This document shows positions 8,873 to 18,506 of a stretch of DNA of 64,000 bases, in pieces; positions within the stretch are counted from its first letter, which is position 1, and each line of letters starts with the position of its first letter. Below the pieces are notes generated by a model that saw only the letters and a list, made by a program, of their open reading frames with translations, was not told where the DNA came from and made no database searches. The stretch is from Methanosphaerula subterraneus (GTDB lineage Archaea; Halobacteriota; Methanomicrobia; Methanomicrobiales; Methanospirillaceae): contig NZ_CP170508.1 in NCBI RefSeq assembly GCF_052055875.1, positions 2,619,615-2,683,614 on the forward strand, given 5' to 3'. A program made the translations under genes and the position numbers.

Positions 8873-11113
8873 ATGGACGATATCATGATTACACCATCTC
8901 AACAGCAGTCAGCAGCAGAGTTCGGGTCTGAAGGGAGTGACGAGGAACGGGCCCTCTTCTTCAACCGGGAACTGAGCTGGATCGCCTTCAACCGGCGGGT
9001 GCTCGAAGAAGCGTTCGACCAGACCCATCCGCTCCTCGAACGGGTGAAGTTCCTGGCCATCTTCGCCAACAACCTCGACGAGTTCTTCATGATCCGGGTC
9101 GCCGGCCTGCAGCGGCAGCTGTATGAACGGGTCGTCGAACGCCCTCCTGACGGGATGACCGCCTTCTCCCAGCTCAACGAGATCAGGGCGGCCCTCCTCC
9201 CCCTGCTCAAGGAGCAGATGGACTGCTGGCATCAGCAGGTGATGCCGCAGCTGGTCGAATCAGGGATCCATATCCACCCCCATGCGTCCCTCTCGGCCGA
9301 CCAGCAGGGAGCCCTGCGGATCAGGTTCGAGCAGGAGATCTTTCCGGTGCTGACGCCGCTCGCCTTCGACACTTCCCACCCGTTCCCGTTCATCTCCAAC
9401 CTCTCGCTGAGCCTGGCGATCATGGTGGAGGACCCCGAGGAGGGGGAATGCTTTGCACGGCTGAAGATCCCGGTCGGCCTCTTCCCGCGACTGATCGAGT
9501 TTGTCCCGCAGCAGAGCACCAAGAACCTGCAGAACGGGGGGGAGCATCACTATGTGCTGCTCGAGGACCTGATCGCAGCCAACCTGGACCTGCTCTTCCC
9601 CGGCCTCCGGGTCGTCGCTGCCTACCCGTTCCGGGTGACCAGGAACGCGGACCTCGAGATCGAGGAGGACGACGCCTCAGACCTGATGACCGCCATCGAG
9701 GAGAGCATGGAGATGCGGAGGGTCGGATCCCCGGTCAGGATCGAGATGGACCGGAGGATGCCGGAGGCGATCTGTTCGATGGTCGTCCGCCACCTCGGGA
9801 TCAGCCCGGACATGATCTACCGCCTCGACGAACCGATCGGGATGGCGGACCTGATGATGCTGGCGGGCCTGAACCGTCCGGACCTGCAGGACCCGCCGTT
9901 CCACCCCTCGATCCCGCCCTCCCTCTCCCATGACCAGCCGATCTTTCCCGTGATCCAGCGGGGGGATCTCATGCTCTATCACCCGTACGACAGTTTCGGT
10001 CCGGTGATCACGTTCTTAAAGCAGGCGGCCACCGACCCGGCCGTGCTGGCCATCAAGATGACCCTGTACCGGGTCGGCGCCAACTCCCCGATCGTCGACG
10101 CCCTGATGGAGGCTCGTGAGAACGGGAAACAGGTGACCGCCCTGATCGAACTGAAAGCCCGGTTCGATGAAGAGAACAACATCGGCTGGGCACGGGCCCT
10201 TGAACGGGCCGGGGTGCACGTGGTCTACGGCCTGGTCGGGATCAAGGTCCATGCCAAGGTCTGCCTGGTGGTCAGGCGTGAGAAACGCGGGATCGCCCGG
10301 TATATCCACCTCGGGACAGGCAACTACAATGCCGGCACCAGCAGGGTGTACACCGATATCGGACTCATGACCGCCCGGAACAAGATTGGCGCCGATATCT
10401 CCGATCTCTTCAACTTCCTGACCGGGTATGCCCGGATCACCTCGTACAGAAAACTGCTGGTCGCCCCTGTCACGATCAGGGACGGAATCCTGCGGCGGAT
10501 CGAGCGGGAGATCGCCCGCCACCAGGAGCACGGCGACGGGTATATCGCGTTCAAACTGAACGCACTGGTCGACCGGGCCTGTATCCTGGCCCTGTACCGC
10601 GCCTCACAGGCCGGGGTCAGGATCGATCTGCAGGTCAGGGGCATCTGCTGTCTGCGGCCGGGTCTCCCCGGGATCAGCGAGACGATCACCGTCACCTCGA
10701 TCGTCGGCAGGTTCCTCGAGCATGCCCGCATCTATTACTTCAGAAATGGAGGCGACGAAGAGGTGCTGGTCGGGTCTGCGGACCTGATGCCCAGGAACCT
10801 CGACCGGAGGGTCGAGATACTCTTCCCGATCCAGGACCCGCGGCTCCTGGCGGCGATCGTCGGGGAGATCCTGAAGGTACACCTCCGGGACACCGCCAAG
10901 GCCCGGAAGCTCCTTCCTGACGGCACCTATTGCCGGGTGCTCCCTGAGGACGGGGACGCACCGTTCGATACGCAGCAATGGATGATCGATCACCGCGGAG
11001 CGTGGTATCCCCCGATGGAGAGGGACGAGGTACTGCAGAACTTCTCGCCGCTCTCTGGGCCGCCGCCGGCAGGAGCGGGCTCGGTCCGGACAAAGAGGAA
11101 GGGGAAACGATGA
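8873..11113 (+). CDS. ppk1: Polyphosphate kinase 1, first copy
   Basis: A 746-aa PPK1, close to the usual 690-750 aa. It reversibly transfers the gamma-phosphate of ATP to inorganic polyphosphate. The N-terminal domain reads FNRELSWIAFNRRVLEEA, the head domain has HPFPFISNLSLSL, and the catalytic phospholipase-D-like domains have KMTLYRVGANSPIVDAL, the phospho-accepting His460 in KVHAKVCLV, HLGTGNYN, and EHARIYYF with the second conserved His. The C-terminus has SADLMPRNLDRR. ATG 8873 is taken; a second in-frame ATG lies at 8885. It heads a five-gene operon whose members all relate to polyphosphate, and its stop overlaps the ATG of the second ppk1 by 4 bases. Confidence 0.95.
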   Translation: MDDIMITPSQQQSAAEFGSEGSDEERALFFNRELSWIAFNRRVLEEAFDQTHPLLERVKFLAIFANNLDEFFMIRVAGLQRQLYERVVERPPDGMTAFSQLNEIRAALLPLLKEQMDCWHQQVMPQLVESGIHIHPHASLSADQQGALRIRFEQEIFPVLTPLAFDTSHPFPFISNLSLSLAIMVEDPEEGECFARLKIPVGLFPRLIEFVPQQSTKNLQNGGEHHYVLLEDLIAANLDLLFPGLRVVAAYPFRVTRNADLEIEEDDASDLMTAIEESMEMRRVGSPVRIEMDRRMPEAICSMVVRHLGISPDMIYRLDEPIGMADLMMLAGLNRPDLQDPPFHPSIPPSLSHDQPIFPVIQRGDLMLYHPYDSFGPVITFLKQAATDPAVLAIKMTLYRVGANSPIVDALMEARENGKQVTALIELKARFDEENNIGWARALERAGVHVVYGLVGIKVHAKVCLVVRREKRGIARYIHLGTGNYNAGTSRVYTDIGLMTARNKIGADISDLFNFLTGYARITSYRKLLVAPVTIRDGILRRIEREIARHQEHGDGYIAFKLNALVDRACILALYRASQAGVRIDLQVRGICCLRPGLPGISETITVTSIVGRFLEHARIYYFRNGGDEEVLVGSADLMPRNLDRRVEILFPIQDPRLLAAIVGEILKVHLRDTAKARKLLPDGTYCRVLPEDGDAPFDTQQWMIDHRGAWYPPMERDEVLQNFSPLSGPPPAGAGSVRTKRKGKR

Positions 11114-13263
11114 AAGACGAAGACGTGGGAGAGGCGCCAGTCAGCACCGAGACGCTCCCTGATACAGACCAGCCCCCGGGACTCGACGACCCCTCCCTGT
11201 ACATCAACCGGGAGACGAGCTGGCTCGCCCTGAACCGGCGGATCCTTGAAGAGGCTGATGACGCCGCCCAGCCCCTGCTCGAACGGGTGAAGTTCCTCGC
11301 CATCTGCGGTTCGAACCTGGACGAGTTCTGCATGGTCCGGGTCTCCGGGCTGGAGCGGCAGCTCGACCGGGGCGCACTCGCAGCTCCGCCCGACCGGATG
11401 AGCCCCGGGGAGCAGCTCGACGCGATCAGGGTCGAGATCCGCCGGCTGCTGGAGGCCTATTCCCGGTGCTGGCAGGACCTGCTGCCTGCCCTGCACCATG
11501 CCGGCATCCGGATCCACCGGATCGCCGACCTCGCCGCATCCGACCAGGAAGCGCTCAGGGCCTATTTCCGGGAGACGATCGCCCCGGTGCTGACCCCGCT
11601 CGCCGTGGACGTCTGCCATCCGTTCCCGTTCATCTCCAACATCTGTCTGAACCTGGCCGTGGTGGTGCGGGACCGTGCCGGGATACACCACTGCGCCCGG
11701 GTGAAGCTCCCGGGCGCCGGCATCCACCGCTTTGTCGAGGTGCCCGAGCAGAAGAGAGACCTGCAGCAGATCGCCCCGCAGAAGGCTATCGACCTGGTGA
11801 TGCTGGAGGACCTGGTCGCCACCAACCTGGACCTGCTCTTTCCCGGGTACACGGTGGTGGCATCGTACCTGTTCCGGGTGACCCGCGATGCAGAGATCCA
11901 GATCGTGATGGACGAGGCTCCCGACCTGCTGACAGCCGTCGAGGAGAGCGTCGAGACCAGGCGGGCCGGCTCGCCGGTGATCCTCGAGGTGGATTCGTCG
12001 ATGCCCGACAGCGTCAGGGAGATGCTGGCCCGGCAGCTCGACCTCGATCCTCATCACATCTACGGCTGGGACGGACCGCTGGCCCTCGTCGACCTCTGGC
12101 AGCTGGCCGGTCTGCCCCGGCCGGACCTGCACGACCGTCCCTTCCTGCCGGTGATCCCTCCCTCTCTTGCAGAGGACAAGGACCTCCTCGCATCCCTCCA
12201 GCACCAGAACGTCCTCCTCTACCACCCGTACGACAGTTTCGCCCCGGTGATCGACCTGCTGTACCAGGCGGCCCGGTCCCCGGATGTGATCGCCATCAAG
12301 ATGACCCTGTACCGGATCGATCAGGGCTCCCCGATCATCGACGCCCTGCTCGAAGCCCGGCAGAACGGAAAACAGGTGGCGGTGCTGGTCGAACTGAAGG
12401 CCAAGTTCGATGAGAAGAACAACATCATCTGGGCCCGCAAACTCGAACAGGAGGGGGTGCATGTCGTCTACGGGCTGGTCGGCCTGAAGGTGCACGCCAA
12501 GCTCTGCATGATCGTGAAGCGTGAACGGGACGGGATCGTCACCTACTGCCACCTCAGCTCAGGCAACTACAACGCCGTCACTACCAGGATCTACGGGGAC
12601 CTCGGGTACTTCACCTGCGACCGGGTCATCGCCGCGGATATGGCCGCCCTCTTCAATGCGCTGACCGGGTACGCGGACATGGACCATTTCCAGAAACTGC
12701 TGGTCGCCCCGCGGGGACTGCGCCGGGAGATCCTGGCCAGGATAGAACGGGAACGGGAGCGGCACCTGCAGCACGGGGACGGCTATATCGCATTCAAACT
12801 GAACGGCCTGCTGGACGAGGAGGTGGTCAGAGCGCTGTACCGTGCCTCGCAGGCCGGGGTGAAGATCGACCTGAACGTCCGCGGTCTCTGCTCGCTCCGC
12901 CCCGGGATCCCGGGGATCAGCGAGACGATCCGCGTCACCTCGATCATCAGCCGGTTCCTCGAACACGCCCGCATCTATTACTTCAAGAACGGCGACAACC
13001 CCGAGGTCTACATGGGCTCGGCGGACATGATGCCCAGGAACCTGAACCGGCGCGTGGAGACGCTCTTCCCGGTTGAGGATCCCGAGGTGAAGCGGGTGAT
13101 CGTCGACCTGATCCTGCCGGTCCATCTGAAGGACAACGTCAAGGCCAGGGAACTGCAGGCCGACGGCAGGTACCGGCGGGTCGTTCCGAATCCAGGAGAG
13201 GAACGGATCGACTCGCAGGCGTGGCTGATCGCACACCGGGGGTGCTGGCACCATGCCACATAA
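11110..13263 (+). CDS. ppk1: Polyphosphate kinase 1, second copy
   Basis: A 717-aa PPK1 paralogue of the preceding gene. It keeps the NRETSWLALNRRILEEA start, HPFPFISNICLNLA, KMTLYRIDQGSPIIDAL, the phospho-accepting His462 in KVHAKLCMIV, HLSSGNYNAVT and EHARIYYFKNG, so both copies appear catalytically intact. ATG 11110 overlaps the upstream stop (ATGA) and has a GGAAGGGG Shine-Dalgarno; an in-frame ATG at 10978 would overlap the first gene by 136 bp and is unlikely. Two PPK1 genes side by side suggest specialised roles, for example synthesis versus reverse reaction, or a hetero-oligomer. Its 3' end overlaps the CHAD gene by 11 bp. Confidence 0.95.
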   Translation: MKDEDVGEAPVSTETLPDTDQPPGLDDPSLYINRETSWLALNRRILEEADDAAQPLLERVKFLAICGSNLDEFCMVRVSGLERQLDRGALAAPPDRMSPGEQLDAIRVEIRRLLEAYSRCWQDLLPALHHAGIRIHRIADLAASDQEALRAYFRETIAPVLTPLAVDVCHPFPFISNICLNLAVVVRDRAGIHHCARVKLPGAGIHRFVEVPEQKRDLQQIAPQKAIDLVMLEDLVATNLDLLFPGYTVVASYLFRVTRDAEIQIVMDEAPDLLTAVEESVETRRAGSPVILEVDSSMPDSVREMLARQLDLDPHHIYGWDGPLALVDLWQLAGLPRPDLHDRPFLPVIPPSLAEDKDLLASLQHQNVLLYHPYDSFAPVIDLLYQAARSPDVIAIKMTLYRIDQGSPIIDALLEARQNGKQVAVLVELKAKFDEKNNIIWARKLEQEGVHVVYGLVGLKVHAKLCMIVKRERDGIVTYCHLSSGNYNAVTTRIYGDLGYFTCDRVIAADMAALFNALTGYADMDHFQKLLVAPRGLRREILARIERERERHLQHGDGYIAFKLNGLLDEEVVRALYRASQAGVKIDLNVRGLCSLRPGIPGISETIRVTSIISRFLEHARIYYFKNGDNPEVYMGSADMMPRNLNRRVETLFPVEDPEVKRVIVDLILPVHLKDNVKARELQADGRYRRVVPNPGEERIDSQAWLIAHRGCWHHAT

Positions 13264-15307
13264 ACGCCGCCAGCCCCGGAACCCGAAACGCCGGACGGTT
13301 TCCCCCAGGGCGGATTCGGGGTACTGTGTCTTCGGGGCCACCGTGCTGACCGACCTGATCGCGGCCTTCACCGCAGAGGCCGGCGGGGTCAGGGAGGGGG
13401 CCGACATCGAGTACATCCACCGGATGCGGGTGGCCACCCGCCGTCTCCGGGCGGCGCTGCCCCTCTTTCGGGACTGTTATACCAGGGCCGAGTACCGCCG
13501 CTGGCTCTCGTCCGTCAAAGCGATCACCCAGGCCCTCGGTGAGGCACGGGACGCCGACGTCCAGATCGCGTTCCTCGACAAGTACCTGCTGGGGATCCCC
13601 GGACCGGCCTCCGGGACGTCTGTCAGCATGATCCGGCCGTTCAACCATCAGCGGCCCCTGGAAGATCCCGTGAAACCGGAGCCCCCGGCCCCGCCGGCCC
13701 TGCCGGCTCCAGTTCTCAGGCCCGGTTTGATCGGGGCGATCCTGCAGGTCCTCCGGCGGGTCTCGACGGCGATCACCGTCATCGGGCCACCTGCCCAGTC
13801 AGATGTCCCGCAGTTGCCGCCCCCGGTAGAGGAGCAACCGGTCACTGCCGGCCAGCAGGGGATCGAGTGCCTCCTTCTCAGGCTTCAGCAGCGGCGGGCG
13901 GCCCTGCAGCCGCATGTGGTCGACGCCCTCGCCCGGCTCGAAGAGAGCGGGGAGGTGAAGGAGATGCAGCGGCGGTTCAGGACGATCGCCGTCACCGGGA
14001 GACGGGACCTGGTGGATATTCACACCGCCGATGTCTATCAGCGGGCGTACAACGCGATCCAGCTCCGGGTCATGGAGGTCTTCGACCATGAACCCTCGGT
14101 GGCCCGCCCTGACCAGATCACCGAGCATCATGAGATGCGGAAGGCTGCCAAGCACCTGCGGTACACGATGGAGGTCTTCGCCCCGCTCTATCCGGGCGGC
14201 CTGAAGGCGGAGCTCAAGACCTTCAAGCAGTTGCAGGAGCTGCTCGGCGACATGCACGACTGCGATGTCTGGGTCGACTCCCTGCCCCGCTTCCTTGTCG
14301 AGGAGAAGGAGCGGACCGAGGCCTACTTCGGCCATACCGAGTTCTTCTCCCTCATCGAGCCGGGCATCGATCGTCTCCGCGAGGAGCGGCACGAGAAGCG
14401 GAATCGGGTGTATACCGACTTCGCGGCCTACTGGAACGAACTGAAGAAGGAGATGTTCTGGGACAGGCTCCGGGATACCCTGGGGACTGCGCTTGAGAGT
14501 GTCCAGTCCCCCCCGGCTCCCCTGGCCCGCTCGGCCGAGCGGGAAGGGCCGGTCAGGATCGCGCTGATCGCCGATGTCCATGCCAACCTCCCGGCGCTGG
14601 AGGCGGTCCTCGCCGATGCAGCCCAGCGGGGGGCCTCGGTGGTGATCAATGCCGGCGACCTGGTCGGAGGCGGCCCGTTCCCCGACGAGGTGGTCAGCCG
14701 GCTTCGGAGGGCCGAATCGATCGATATCAGGGGGAATGCCGAGCGGAAGGTGTTCTCGGTCCAGAACGGAAAGCATCAGAAGGGGGGAAAGGATCGGACG
14801 ATGGCCCTCTGGACGTGGGAGGCTCTCTCTCCGGAGAACCGTGCCTACCTCGCCGATATCCCGGACGAACGCCGGTTCATGGTCAGGTCCACCCGTCTGC
14901 TGGTGACGCATGCCTCCCCGCTCGACCCCAAGGAACTGTTGACTGCGTCGACACCGGCGACACGGTTCAGCGAGCTCGGACGGGAAGCCGGGGCCGATAT
15001 CGTGATCGTCGGCCATTCCCACCAGCAGTTCTCGACGATCGCCGACGGGGTCCGGTTCATCAATCCCGGGAGTGTCGGAACGCCGGCCGGAGACGACACC
15101 CGGGCCTGCTATGCGCTCCTGCAGCTCGAACCGTACGACCTCTGCCACTTCCAGATCGCCTATGACCGCGATCCCGTCGTCAGGGCCGGCACCGAACGCG
15201 GTCTGCCCGGACGGATGCCCTCAGAGCATCCCGATCTCCAGTCGGGCCGGGACATGGTGATCCCGGCAGGGACCGGGGAGCCCTCCGGGGAGGGTACCGA
15301 CCCATGA
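13253..15307 (+). CDS. CHAD domain fused to a calcineurin-like metallophosphoesterase
   Basis: A 684-aa fusion. Residues 1 to about 420 form a CHAD (conserved histidine alpha-helical) domain, which binds polyphosphate: YIHRMRVATRRLRAALPLF near the start and HEMRKAAKHLRYTMEVF plus LLGDMHDCDVWVDSLP later. A Pro-rich insertion (about 125-200) splits it. From about 432 a YfcE/MJ0936-type phosphoesterase follows: ALIADVHANLPALEAV (DxH), NAGDLVGGGPFP (GD), RGNAER, VTHASP, VGHSHQQFS and NPGSVGTP, covering the metal-binding motifs. Polyphosphate-directed hydrolysis is inferred from the fusion and from the neighbouring ppk1 and ppx genes. ATG 13253 overlaps ppk1; the stop overlaps the next ATG by 4 bases. 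Confidence 0.85.
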   Translation: MPHKRRQPRNPKRRTVSPRADSGYCVFGATVLTDLIAAFTAEAGGVREGADIEYIHRMRVATRRLRAALPLFRDCYTRAEYRRWLSSVKAITQALGEARDADVQIAFLDKYLLGIPGPASGTSVSMIRPFNHQRPLEDPVKPEPPAPPALPAPVLRPGLIGAILQVLRRVSTAITVIGPPAQSDVPQLPPPVEEQPVTAGQQGIECLLLRLQQRRAALQPHVVDALARLEESGEVKEMQRRFRTIAVTGRRDLVDIHTADVYQRAYNAIQLRVMEVFDHEPSVARPDQITEHHEMRKAAKHLRYTMEVFAPLYPGGLKAELKTFKQLQELLGDMHDCDVWVDSLPRFLVEEKERTEAYFGHTEFFSLIEPGIDRLREERHEKRNRVYTDFAAYWNELKKEMFWDRLRDTLGTALESVQSPPAPLARSAEREGPVRIALIADVHANLPALEAVLADAAQRGASVVINAGDLVGGGPFPDEVVSRLRRAESIDIRGNAERKVFSVQNGKHQKGGKDRTMALWTWEALSPENRAYLADIPDERRFMVRSTRLLVTHASPLDPKELLTASTPATRFSELGREAGADIVIVGHSHQQFSTIADGVRFINPGSVGTPAGDDTRACYALLQLEPYDLCHFQIAYDRDPVVRAGTERGLPGRMPSEHPDLQSGRDMVIPAGTGEPSGEGTDP

Positions 15308-15897
15308 GTGTATGCTCGGGCGATGCCGGCGTCCTCTCTTTTGCTGCGGCTCATCACCGGGGGAGTCCCCACGACATCCAGGTGGCCGCTGTCGCCACCG
15401 CCCTCTTCGACGAACTGCGGCCCCTCCACCACTATGAGAAACCGGAACGGGACCTGCTCTGGGCAGCCTGCATCCTCCATGACATCGGCTGGTCGGCAGG
15501 GAGGAAGGGGCACCACAAGCTGAGCTGCGACCTGATCCTCCGCGACCGGACGCTTCCGTTCGACGAGGACCAGCGTCTGCTCGTCGCCCTGATCGCCCGG
15601 TACCACCGGCGTGCACTGCCGGACCCGGAGAGGCACCCGCTCTATGGCGGACTTCCCCGGGAGGGTCGGGCGAAGGTGCGCTGGCTCGCCGCCCTGATCC
15701 GGGTGGCCGATGAGCTGGACACCGCCCATGCCTCGCTGGTCAGGGCGGTCCGGTGCCGGGTCACCAGGGACCGGATCGCCATCACCTGTACCGGCCCGGT
15801 GGCCGATCAGCGGGTGACGGCCTCGCGGATGCACAAGCTCGACCTGCTGGCCGGGGTCGCCGGACGGCCGTGCACCGTCACCTGGGAGGTGCCGTGA
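15304..15897 (+). CDS. HD-domain protein related to the Ppx C-terminal domain
   Basis: A 197-aa stand-alone HD-superfamily protein. The motif LLWAACILHDIGWSAG holds the HD pair, HH appears in RKGHHKLSCD, and LIARYHRR and LIRVADELDTAHASLV follow. The same order (YLHDIG, HQVHTQYLI, IAGLHRKK, LLRLAESLDRTHIGLV) is found in the C-terminal half of the Ppx protein encoded next door, so it looks like a detached paralogue of that domain. It could be a phosphohydrolase or a partner of Ppx; the substrate is unknown. It overlaps both neighbours by a few bases, so translation is probably coupled. Confidence 0.75.
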   Translation: MSVCSGDAGVLSFAAAHHRGSPHDIQVAAVATALFDELRPLHHYEKPERDLLWAACILHDIGWSAGRKGHHKLSCDLILRDRTLPFDEDQRLLVALIARYHRRALPDPERHPLYGGLPREGRAKVRWLAALIRVADELDTAHASLVRAVRCRVTRDRIAITCTGPVADQRVTASRMHKLDLLAGVAGRPCTVTWEVP

Positions 15898-17468
15898 TGG
15901 CCGCCGGGCCGGAGAAGGTCGTTGCATTCGTCGATATCGGGACCAACTCGATCCGCCTGCTGGTGGTCAGGATGAGCGCCGGTGGCGGCTACACGGTGCT
16001 GAGCGAGCAGAAGGAGGTGGTCAGGCTCGGGGAGGGGGAGTTCCCCTCCGATATGCTCAGCGAGGCCGCCATGGACCGTGCGGTGCTGGTCTGCCGCACC
16101 TTCGTCGACCTCGCCCGTTCGTTTCATGCGACCGAGTTCGAGGCGGTCGCCACCTCGGCCACCCGGGAGGCACGCAACCAGCAGGTCCTGCTGAACCGGC
16201 TCGCGACCGAGGCCAGTCTCCCGGTCAGGGTGATCGCAGGGCGGGAGGAGGCCCGCCTGATCTACCTCGGGATACGGTCCGGCGTGGATATCGGCGACCA
16301 GTCAGCCCTCTTCATCGATATCGGGGGCGGTTCGACCGAGCTCTCGATCGGCACCAGGTCCGGGTACGAGGCCCTGTACTCCCTCACCCTCGGCTCGATC
16401 CGCCTCTCCTCCCTCTTCCCTCCGAAGGACAGGCGGGGAACGGTCACGCAGAAGGAGTACGGAAGGATCAGGGAGCACATCCTCACAGAAGGGGCACGGG
16501 TGATCCAGGAGTTGAAGGAGTACCCGATCACCCGGGTCTACGGGAGTTCCGGCACCCTGCAGAACCTGGCCGACATCGCCGCCCGGATGCTCCATCAGCA
16601 GGAGCAGAACGCTTCCCAGGTCCTCCTGTACCAGGACCTCTCCCGGGTGACGGCACGGCTCTGCGCCCTCTCCCTCGAGGAGCGGCGGAAGGTCCCCGGG
16701 ATCAACCCCGACCGGGCCGACATCATCGTCCCGGGTGCTGCCATCATCGAGACCCTGATGCAGGCGCTCGGGCTTTCGGCGGTCACCATCACCAACCGGG
16801 GGCTGCGGGACGGGCTGCTGGTCGACTACCTGGAGCAGCAGACCCCGGACGGGCACCCGGTGCGGCTTCAGAGCATCACCTCCCTGGGCGGCGCCTGCCG
16901 GATCAACCAGGTCCATGCCGTCCATATCAGGGACCTCGCCGACGAGCTCTTCCGCTCGTCCAGGGAGGCCGGGGTGCACACCTTCGGCCCCTGGGAGGAG
17001 GAACTGCTCGGGTATGCCGCCTATCTGCATGACATCGGTTCGTTCGTCTCGTTCACGAACCACCAGGTCCATACCCAGTACCTGATCGCCAACGCCGACC
17101 TGCTCGGGTTCGATCAGCAGGAGATCCTGGTCATCGCCTCGATCGCCGGCCTTCACCGCAAGAAGGCGCAGATCACCGGGGGGCGGCTCCCGTCAGGGCT
17201 CGAACCGCAGCACCTCCGGATGGTGCAGGTGCTCGGGGCGCTCCTCCGGCTCGCCGAGAGCCTGGACCGGACCCATATCGGGCTGGTCAGGAGTGCCCGG
17301 TTCATCAGGACCGGGGAGAAGAAGGGGCTGACCCTTCGGATCGTCTGCAGGGGCGACTGTCACCTGGAGATCTGGGGGGCTGAACGCGAGAAGCGGACGG
17401 TCCAGAAGATGCTGGGAGAACGGCTGCAGATCGAGGTGGTCCAGGAGGAGAACGCCGCCAGAGATTGA
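15897..17468 (+). CDS. ppx: Exopolyphosphatase / guanosine pentaphosphatase (Ppx/GppA)
   Basis: A 523-aa protein of the ASKHA phosphatase fold that removes terminal phosphates from polyphosphate. Phosphate-binding motifs are VDIGTNSIRLLV at the start, ATSATREARN, AGREEARLIYLG with the catalytic Glu region, FIDIGGGSTELSIG and GSSGTLQNLA. A C-terminal HD domain begins near residue 340 (YAAYLHDIGSFVS). ATG 15897 overlaps the upstream TGA and starts right at the conserved N-terminus; longer in-frame starts overlap the HD gene. It ends the polyphosphate operon, pairing a degrading enzyme with two synthesising ones. Confidence 0.93.
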   Translation: MAAGPEKVVAFVDIGTNSIRLLVVRMSAGGGYTVLSEQKEVVRLGEGEFPSDMLSEAAMDRAVLVCRTFVDLARSFHATEFEAVATSATREARNQQVLLNRLATEASLPVRVIAGREEARLIYLGIRSGVDIGDQSALFIDIGGGSTELSIGTRSGYEALYSLTLGSIRLSSLFPPKDRRGTVTQKEYGRIREHILTEGARVIQELKEYPITRVYGSSGTLQNLADIAARMLHQQEQNASQVLLYQDLSRVTARLCALSLEERRKVPGINPDRADIIVPGAAIIETLMQALGLSAVTITNRGLRDGLLVDYLEQQTPDGHPVRLQSITSLGGACRINQVHAVHIRDLADELFRSSREAGVHTFGPWEEELLGYAAYLHDIGSFVSFTNHQVHTQYLIANADLLGFDQQEILVIASIAGLHRKKAQITGGRLPSGLEPQHLRMVQVLGALLRLAESLDRTHIGLVRSARFIRTGEKKGLTLRIVCRGDCHLEIWGAEREKRTVQKMLGERLQIEVVQEENAARD

Positions 17469-17513
17469 CCCTTCCATAAGACCTATCTCCCAACAGCCCC
17501 TTCTTGTATAGTT

Positions 17514-18506
17514 ATGGCGATCGTTACAGAGGTCCAGTCCCCTGACATGGATAGGATCTCCGCTGACCATGAAAAACAGAGGATTGCATGGCTCTCGGTC
17601 ATCTCGAACACCTTTCTGGTGCTGATGAAGATCGTCGTTGGCACTGCGATCGGTTCGGTCAGTATCATCTCCGAAGCGATCCACTCCGGGATCGACCTGG
17701 TAGCCGCGGTGATCGCCTTCTTTGCGGTCAGAAAATCGAGCGAACCCCCGGACAGCCTCCACCAGTTCGGCCACGGCAAGATCGAGGACCTCTCCGGGTT
17801 CATCGAGGCGATCCTGATCTTCGTCGCCGCCGCGATGATCATCCGCGAGGCCGTTCTGAAGCTGATGGGCGGCGGGGAGACGCTGCTGGTCGAGGGGCTC
17901 GGCGCCGGCGTGCTGGTGATGCTCATCTCCGGGCTTGTCAACTATTACGTCTCGAACCGTCTGATGAAGGTGGCGAAGAGGACCGATTCCATCGCCCTGG
18001 CCAGCGACGCCTGGCACCTGCGGACCGACGTCTACACCTCGCTCGGTGTCTTCGCCGGGCTGATCCTGATCAAACTGACCGGGATCCTGATCCTCGACTC
18101 GGTGGTCGCGATCGTGGTGGCCTGCTTCATCCTGAAAGCCGCCTACGACCTGACCATACGGTCGCTCTCCGACCTCGTCGACCACCGGCTCTCCGACGAG
18201 GAGGAGGAGCAGATCCGGGCGATCATCTCCAGCCATTGCACCCAGTACGCCGATTTCCATGCCCTGCGGACCCGGAGGTCGGGCCCTGACCGGTTCATCG
18301 ACCTCCACCTCTGCGTCTCAAAGAACCTGACCGTCGAGGAGGGGCATGACCTGGCCGATCACGTGGAGAAGGACCTCCGGAACGCCCTGCCCAGGTCGAA
18401 TGTCTCGATCCATGTCGAGCCCTGCGACGGGGAGTGCGTGCACTGCGACTCCCTCTGCAGCGACCGGACGACGGGCTACTGTTCGCAGACCCCCGAAGAA
18501 GAGTAA
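17514..18506 (+). CDS. Cation diffusion facilitator family transporter
   Basis: A 330-aa CDF-type divalent metal efflux protein. Transmembrane segments start near residue 24. The first metal-site motif is SEAIHSGIDL (the usual DGxHS appears as EAIHSGID), FGHGKIEDLSG follows TM3, and the second site is ASDAWHLRTDVYTS (HxxxD). A cytosolic C-terminal domain carries HALRTRRSGPDRFIDLHL, and a Cys-rich tail has CDGECVHCDSLCSD. The likely substrates are Zn, Fe, Mn or Cd. It follows the polyphosphate operon after 45 bp; polyphosphate chelates metals, so linked function is possible but unproven. Its last 31 bases overlap the convergent gene at 18476. Confidence 0.9.
   Translation: MAIVTEVQSPDMDRISADHEKQRIAWLSVISNTFLVLMKIVVGTAIGSVSIISEAIHSGIDLVAAVIAFFAVRKSSEPPDSLHQFGHGKIEDLSGFIEAILIFVAAAMIIREAVLKLMGGGETLLVEGLGAGVLVMLISGLVNYYVSNRLMKVAKRTDSIALASDAWHLRTDVYTSLGVFAGLILIKLTGILILDSVVAIVVACFILKAAYDLTIRSLSDLVDHRLSDEEEEQIRAIISSHCTQYADFHALRTRRSGPDRFIDLHLCVSKNLTVEEGHDLADHVEKDLRNALPRSNVSIHVEPCDGECVHCDSLCSDRTTGYCSQTPEEE

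Noticed and set aside
10990..12552. Long minus-strand frame opposite the second ppk1
   Set aside because: No family features; the sense strand encodes intact PPK1 motifs throughout.
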